Notes under the pieces: model-generated | Databases searched by the model: none | The model's input: only the letters and a program-made list of their open reading frames with translations | What the model was told of the DNA's origin: nothing | Shown here: positions 61,322-64,000 of the stretch, piece after piece | How positions within the stretch are numbered: position 1 is the first letter of the stretch | Layout of the letters: each line of letters opens with the position of its first letter | Source: Glutamicibacter sp. B1 | GTDB lineage: Bacteria; Actinomycetota; Actinomycetes; Actinomycetales; Micrococcaceae | Direction: 5' to 3' | DNA: 64,000 bases | NCBI RefSeq assembly: GCF_039602135.1 | Contig: NZ_CP125942.1 | Span: forward strand, 744,001-808,000 | Position numbers and translations under genes: made by a program

Positions 61322-64000
61322 TTCGTCCGCCAATTCACGTCACCGCCATCGTTGCCTCGCACGATGGCGCTGACTTTTTACCACGCACTTTAGCCGCACT
61401 TCGCAACCAGTCGCGGCCCATTGAACGCTTTGTCGGAGTGGACGCTTCGTCCTCCGACGCTTCACTGGAGGTACTGCGGGCCAACCTGCCTTCCAACGCG
61501 GCTCTACTAGTCGCGGACGAGGGGTCCTTGGGCCTCTCGCTGGAAGTTGCCGTCTCGCAATTGCCTGAAGCACGCCAAGACCGCGACGAATGGCTGTGGA
61601 TCATCCACGATGACTCGATGCCAGCACCAGATGCGCTCGAGCACCTCACACGGACGGTTGAAGCTTCTGAGTCCGTGTCCATTGCCGGTTGTAAGTTGTT
61701 GGACATCGATAACCCACGTCACCTCGTTGAGGTGGGGTTGAGCGTTGACCGTAAAGCTCAGCGCCTGACCATGATCGATACCGACGAAGTCGATCAGGGA
61801 CAGTACGACGGCCGCAGCGACTACTTCGCAGTATCCTCGGCTGGCATGTTCATCCGCCGTGAGGTCTTTGAAGACCTCGGCGGATTTGACCCGGCCATTC
61901 CCGGCCGTGGTGATGATGTCGATTTGTGCTGGCGAAACCGCCTGGCTGGACACCGCGTGGTGGTGGTCCCGGCCGCAAAGATGTACCACCAGGTTGAGGT
62001 TGTTAACTCCCTGGCTGGACCACGCGAAGCCAAACGATCAGAAGTCTTCCAACGCCTGAAGTTTGCTTCCCCGTTGGTATTGCCATTCCTATGGATTGGT
62101 CTGCTATTGAGCGGCATCGGCCACTTACTGGTGGCGCTGCTGGCCAAGGACCCCGGTCATGGATTCAGCCACCTCGGCGCAACGCTACGAGGCCTGTTCA
62201 CCCCGGGCAAGCTCGCTAGCTCACGCCGAAACGTCGCCGATATTCGTCAGATTCCGCGCCGACAGGTGCGCAAGCTGATGACGTCTGCGTCCCAGGTCCG
62301 CGAATACCGTCGCAACCTCAATACTGGCCGCGACGACGCAGATGTTTACGGTGACGGTAGCGGTGCAGATGCCACGGTTGAACCCAGTGGCGATAACTTC
62401 TCGGATTTTGTGCGCATCGCCCGTCCACCGCGTACCACCGCGGTGCTTTCTTTGATCCTGGCACTTCTGCTCTCCGTAGCGGCCTCCATGATTGCCTGGC
62501 GAAACGTCATTGGCGCTTCAGCACTCTCCGGTGGTGCCCTGCGTCCGTTCTCGCAGAGCACACAAGAAATCGGCGCCAACGCGCTGTCGTGGTGGCAGAA
62601 CATCACCACCGGTCTAAGCGCACCGCCAGATAACTCGGATATGTTGTTCTGGCTGTTCTCACTGGTGACCTTTGGCCATGCCAACCAGGCTTCCGCGTTC
62701 CTGTTCCTGGCTGCGATGCCACTGGCCGCGTTCACCGCTTGGTGGGGGATCGGAGCCGTGAGCCGTTCACGCGCCGTACGATTCTTCGCCGCACTGATCT
62801 GGGCACTACTTCCGTCCTTGACCTCCTCATTGGCCTCGGGTCGAGTTGGCTCAGCCCTCGTGCATATTCTTTTGCCACTGTTTGTTCTCGCAGTACTGCG
62901 TTCTATGAACGCACACGTGGGTGTTGAAGGGGCCAAACCTAAAACACCTAAACAACGTTCCGTTTCCGCATGGACTGCCTCGGCTTCAGCAGCCCTCTTA
63001 TTGTGGGCAATTTCCGCAGGTTCCATGGCGTTCTTCCTGACCCTGACGGTGCTGATCTATGTCCTGGCCCTCAGCGCGCTGCAACGAGCTCGTAGCCTGT
63101 GGTGGATTCCTTTGCCAGCGTTGGTCTGGAACCTTCCACTGTTGATTGCTGCGTTGAGCGAATCGCGTTTGCTATTTACCGAACCAGGTGCAGGTACCGC
63201 GTTTTCACCTGCGTCCCCATGGCAGATGTTGCTGGGCTTCCCAGAAGCATTTGATCCGCAGGCCGGTCTGGTGGGCTGGGACATGCTCCCAACTGGTCCG
63301 TGGGCACTGGTGGCAGCACTATTGATCGGTGCGCCGGTGATCGTCTTGGCCGTCGTGGGAACGCTGAGCTCAGCGTTCAGTAACAGCGTGATCATGCGTC
63401 GTAATTCGCGCCGCTTGCTCTTCGGCGCAGTCCTGGCATTGGCAGCAGGCTGGGGTGTTGGCTTTATTCCGGTCACCATGGATTCGCACACCACGGTCAC
63501 CGCCTACACCGGACCTTTTGTTTCTTTCGTAGCCTTCGCCTTCATGGCATCAGCAGCCAACGCTCTAGCAGCGTTGCGACAAGAAGATAAGCCACGCGCT
63601 CTTCGCGCCGGTGCTTCTCGTGCGGTTCTTGGTTCAATGGCTGTCCTTGTAGTCGTGGCAGTTCTGGCATCCGGCTCGGTACTCTTGGCGACCCAACTGA
63701 ACCCCACTGCGTCTTCAGAATCATTGACCAAGCTGGTGAACACCCAACAGGTGAGCTCTTCGCAACCACGGACCTTGCCGGCCACGGCTGCTGATGCTGG
63801 TCGTTCGGAGTTTCAAGAACGCACCCTGGTGCTCAGCCCACGTTCTTCCGGTGAAATAGATAGCCAGCTGGTTTCCGGCTCCGGCGAAACCTTGGACAGC
63901 ATCAGCCGGTATTCACAGGTGAAGCAACTCACCGGTAGTCTGCTGAACCCGGAACGCAATGAAGGATCCATTACCGCTTCGGTACAAAGCAAGGCTGTTG
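61267..64000 (+). CDS. Family 2 glycosyltransferase with C-terminal multi-spanning membrane domain (truncated by window end)
   Basis: Large cell-envelope glycosyltransferase; the frame is open to the last base (more than 900 codons). The GT-A domain begins VTAIVASHDGADFLPRTLAA, has a HDDS metal-binding motif near residue 114, and GGFDPAIPGRGDDVDLCWR typical of GT2 acceptor sites. From about residue 265 it becomes a membrane domain of at least 12 helices with extracellular loops. Start uncertain: ATG 61267 overlaps whiB by 55 nt, but the conserved part fits better with initiation at ATT 61321, which would overlap the whiB stop. Position beside whiB suggests a role in wall polymer synthesis. 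Confidence 0.88.
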   Translation, partial: MGRALRARTSPSTETSNLIRPPIHVTAIVASHDGADFLPRTLAALRNQSRPIERFVGVDASSSDASLEVLRANLPSNAALLVADEGSLGLSLEVAVSQLPEARQDRDEWLWIIHDDSMPAPDALEHLTRTVEASESVSIAGCKLLDIDNPRHLVEVGLSVDRKAQRLTMIDTDEVDQGQYDGRSDYFAVSSAGMFIRREVFEDLGGFDPAIPGRGDDVDLCWRNRLAGHRVVVVPAAKMYHQVEVVNSLAGPREAKRSEVFQRLKFASPLVLPFLWIGLLLSGIGHLLVALLAKDPGHGFSHLGATLRGLFTPGKLASSRRNVADIRQIPRRQVRKLMTSASQVREYRRNLNTGRDDADVYGDGSGADATVEPSGDNFSDFVRIARPPRTTAVLSLILALLLSVAASMIAWRNVIGASALSGGALRPFSQSTQEIGANALSWWQNITTGLSAPPDNSDMLFWLFSLVTFGHANQASAFLFLAAMPLAAFTAWWGIGAVSRSRAVRFFAALIWALLPSLTSSLASGRVGSALVHILLPLFVLAVLRSMNAHVGVEGAKPKTPKQRSVSAWTASASAALLLWAISAGSMAFFLTLTVLIYVLALSALQRARSLWWIPLPALVWNLPLLIAALSESRLLFTEPGAGTAFSPASPWQMLLGFPEAFDPQAGLVGWDMLPTGPWALVAALLIGAPVIVLAVVGTLSSAFSNSVIMRRNSRRLLFGAVLALAAGWGVGFIPVTMDSHTTVTAYTGPFVSFVAFAFMASAANALAALRQEDKPRALRAGASRAVLGSMAVLVVVAVLASGSVLLATQLNPTASSESLTKLVNTQQVSSSQPRTLPATAADAGRSEFQERTLVLSPRSSGEIDSQLVSGSGETLDSISRYSQVKQLTGSLLNPERNEGSITASVQSKAV

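Overview
The window looks like chromosome from a high-GC Gram-positive bacterium of the family Micrococcaceae (Arthrobacter/Glutamicibacter type). Evidence: a mycothiol S-conjugate amidase (mca), a WhiB iron-sulfur regulator, actinobacterial families DUF501, DUF4307, DUF4245 and TIGR03089, a class II fructose bisphosphatase as the apparent gluconeogenic enzyme, many GTG/TTG starts and many probable leaderless mRNAs. Genus is inferred from gene content, not from a search.

Layout. 0-7 kb: tail of an unknown gene, catalase, the sdhCDAB operon (minus strand) and a divergent GDP-mannose pyrophosphorylase. 7-12.4 kb: a choline-to-glycine-betaine operon (BCCT transporter, betaine aldehyde dehydrogenase, choline dehydrogenase) behind a palindromic promoter/operator. 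12.5-23.3 kb: an M20D amidohydrolase, then a nucleoside uptake and salvage block (BMP lipoprotein, ABC ATPase, two permeases, cytidine deaminase, thymidine phosphorylase, DedA protein, adenosine deaminase). 23.4-31.3 kb: mazG-eno-ftsB-DUF501-ppx, a mycosin-like subtilase and a type II NADH dehydrogenase with a Rex-like operator.

31.4-33.8 kb is the only clearly accessory segment. It starts at a tRNA-Leu(UAA) gene, holds a decayed tyrosine integrase whose catalytic Tyr is changed to Phe, a stretch with no recognisable gene, a short structured RNA ending in a U-run, and an Abi_2 (AbiD/AbiF-type, HEPN-like) gene. It ends in a degenerate copy of the tRNA 3' end. I read it as a decayed tRNA-integrated island that kept an abortive-infection gene with a possible RNA partner. 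This is the best candidate for an interesting system in the window.

34-54 kb: Bax-inhibitor-1-like protein, AI-2E family permease, threonine deaminase, greA-DUF4307-mca and neighbours, DUF255 protein, cis-prenyltransferase, phoH2-type PIN/PhoH ATPase with a small overlapping upstream ORF, a prepilin-peptidase-like protein, NUDIX hydrolase, a TetR/MFS efflux pair with a double palindromic operator, GNAT, fumarase, carbonic anhydrase, DUF4245 and glpX. 54-64 kb: cell-envelope and purine block with manA, an LCP ligase, purE, purK, GtrA, TIGR03089, WhiB and a large membrane glycosyltransferase cut by the window edge.

As remembered from Mycobacterium tuberculosis, several blocks keep the order seen around Rv3303c-Rv3319, Rv1021-Rv1026, Rv1080c-Rv1100 and Rv3255c-Rv3277. 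The betaine operon and the tRNA-Leu island look like insertions into this conserved framework. Strong hairpin terminators separate most convergent gene pairs. About a dozen genes have a TANNNT box 6-8 nt before a start codon with no Shine-Dalgarno sequence, which suggests leaderless transcription.
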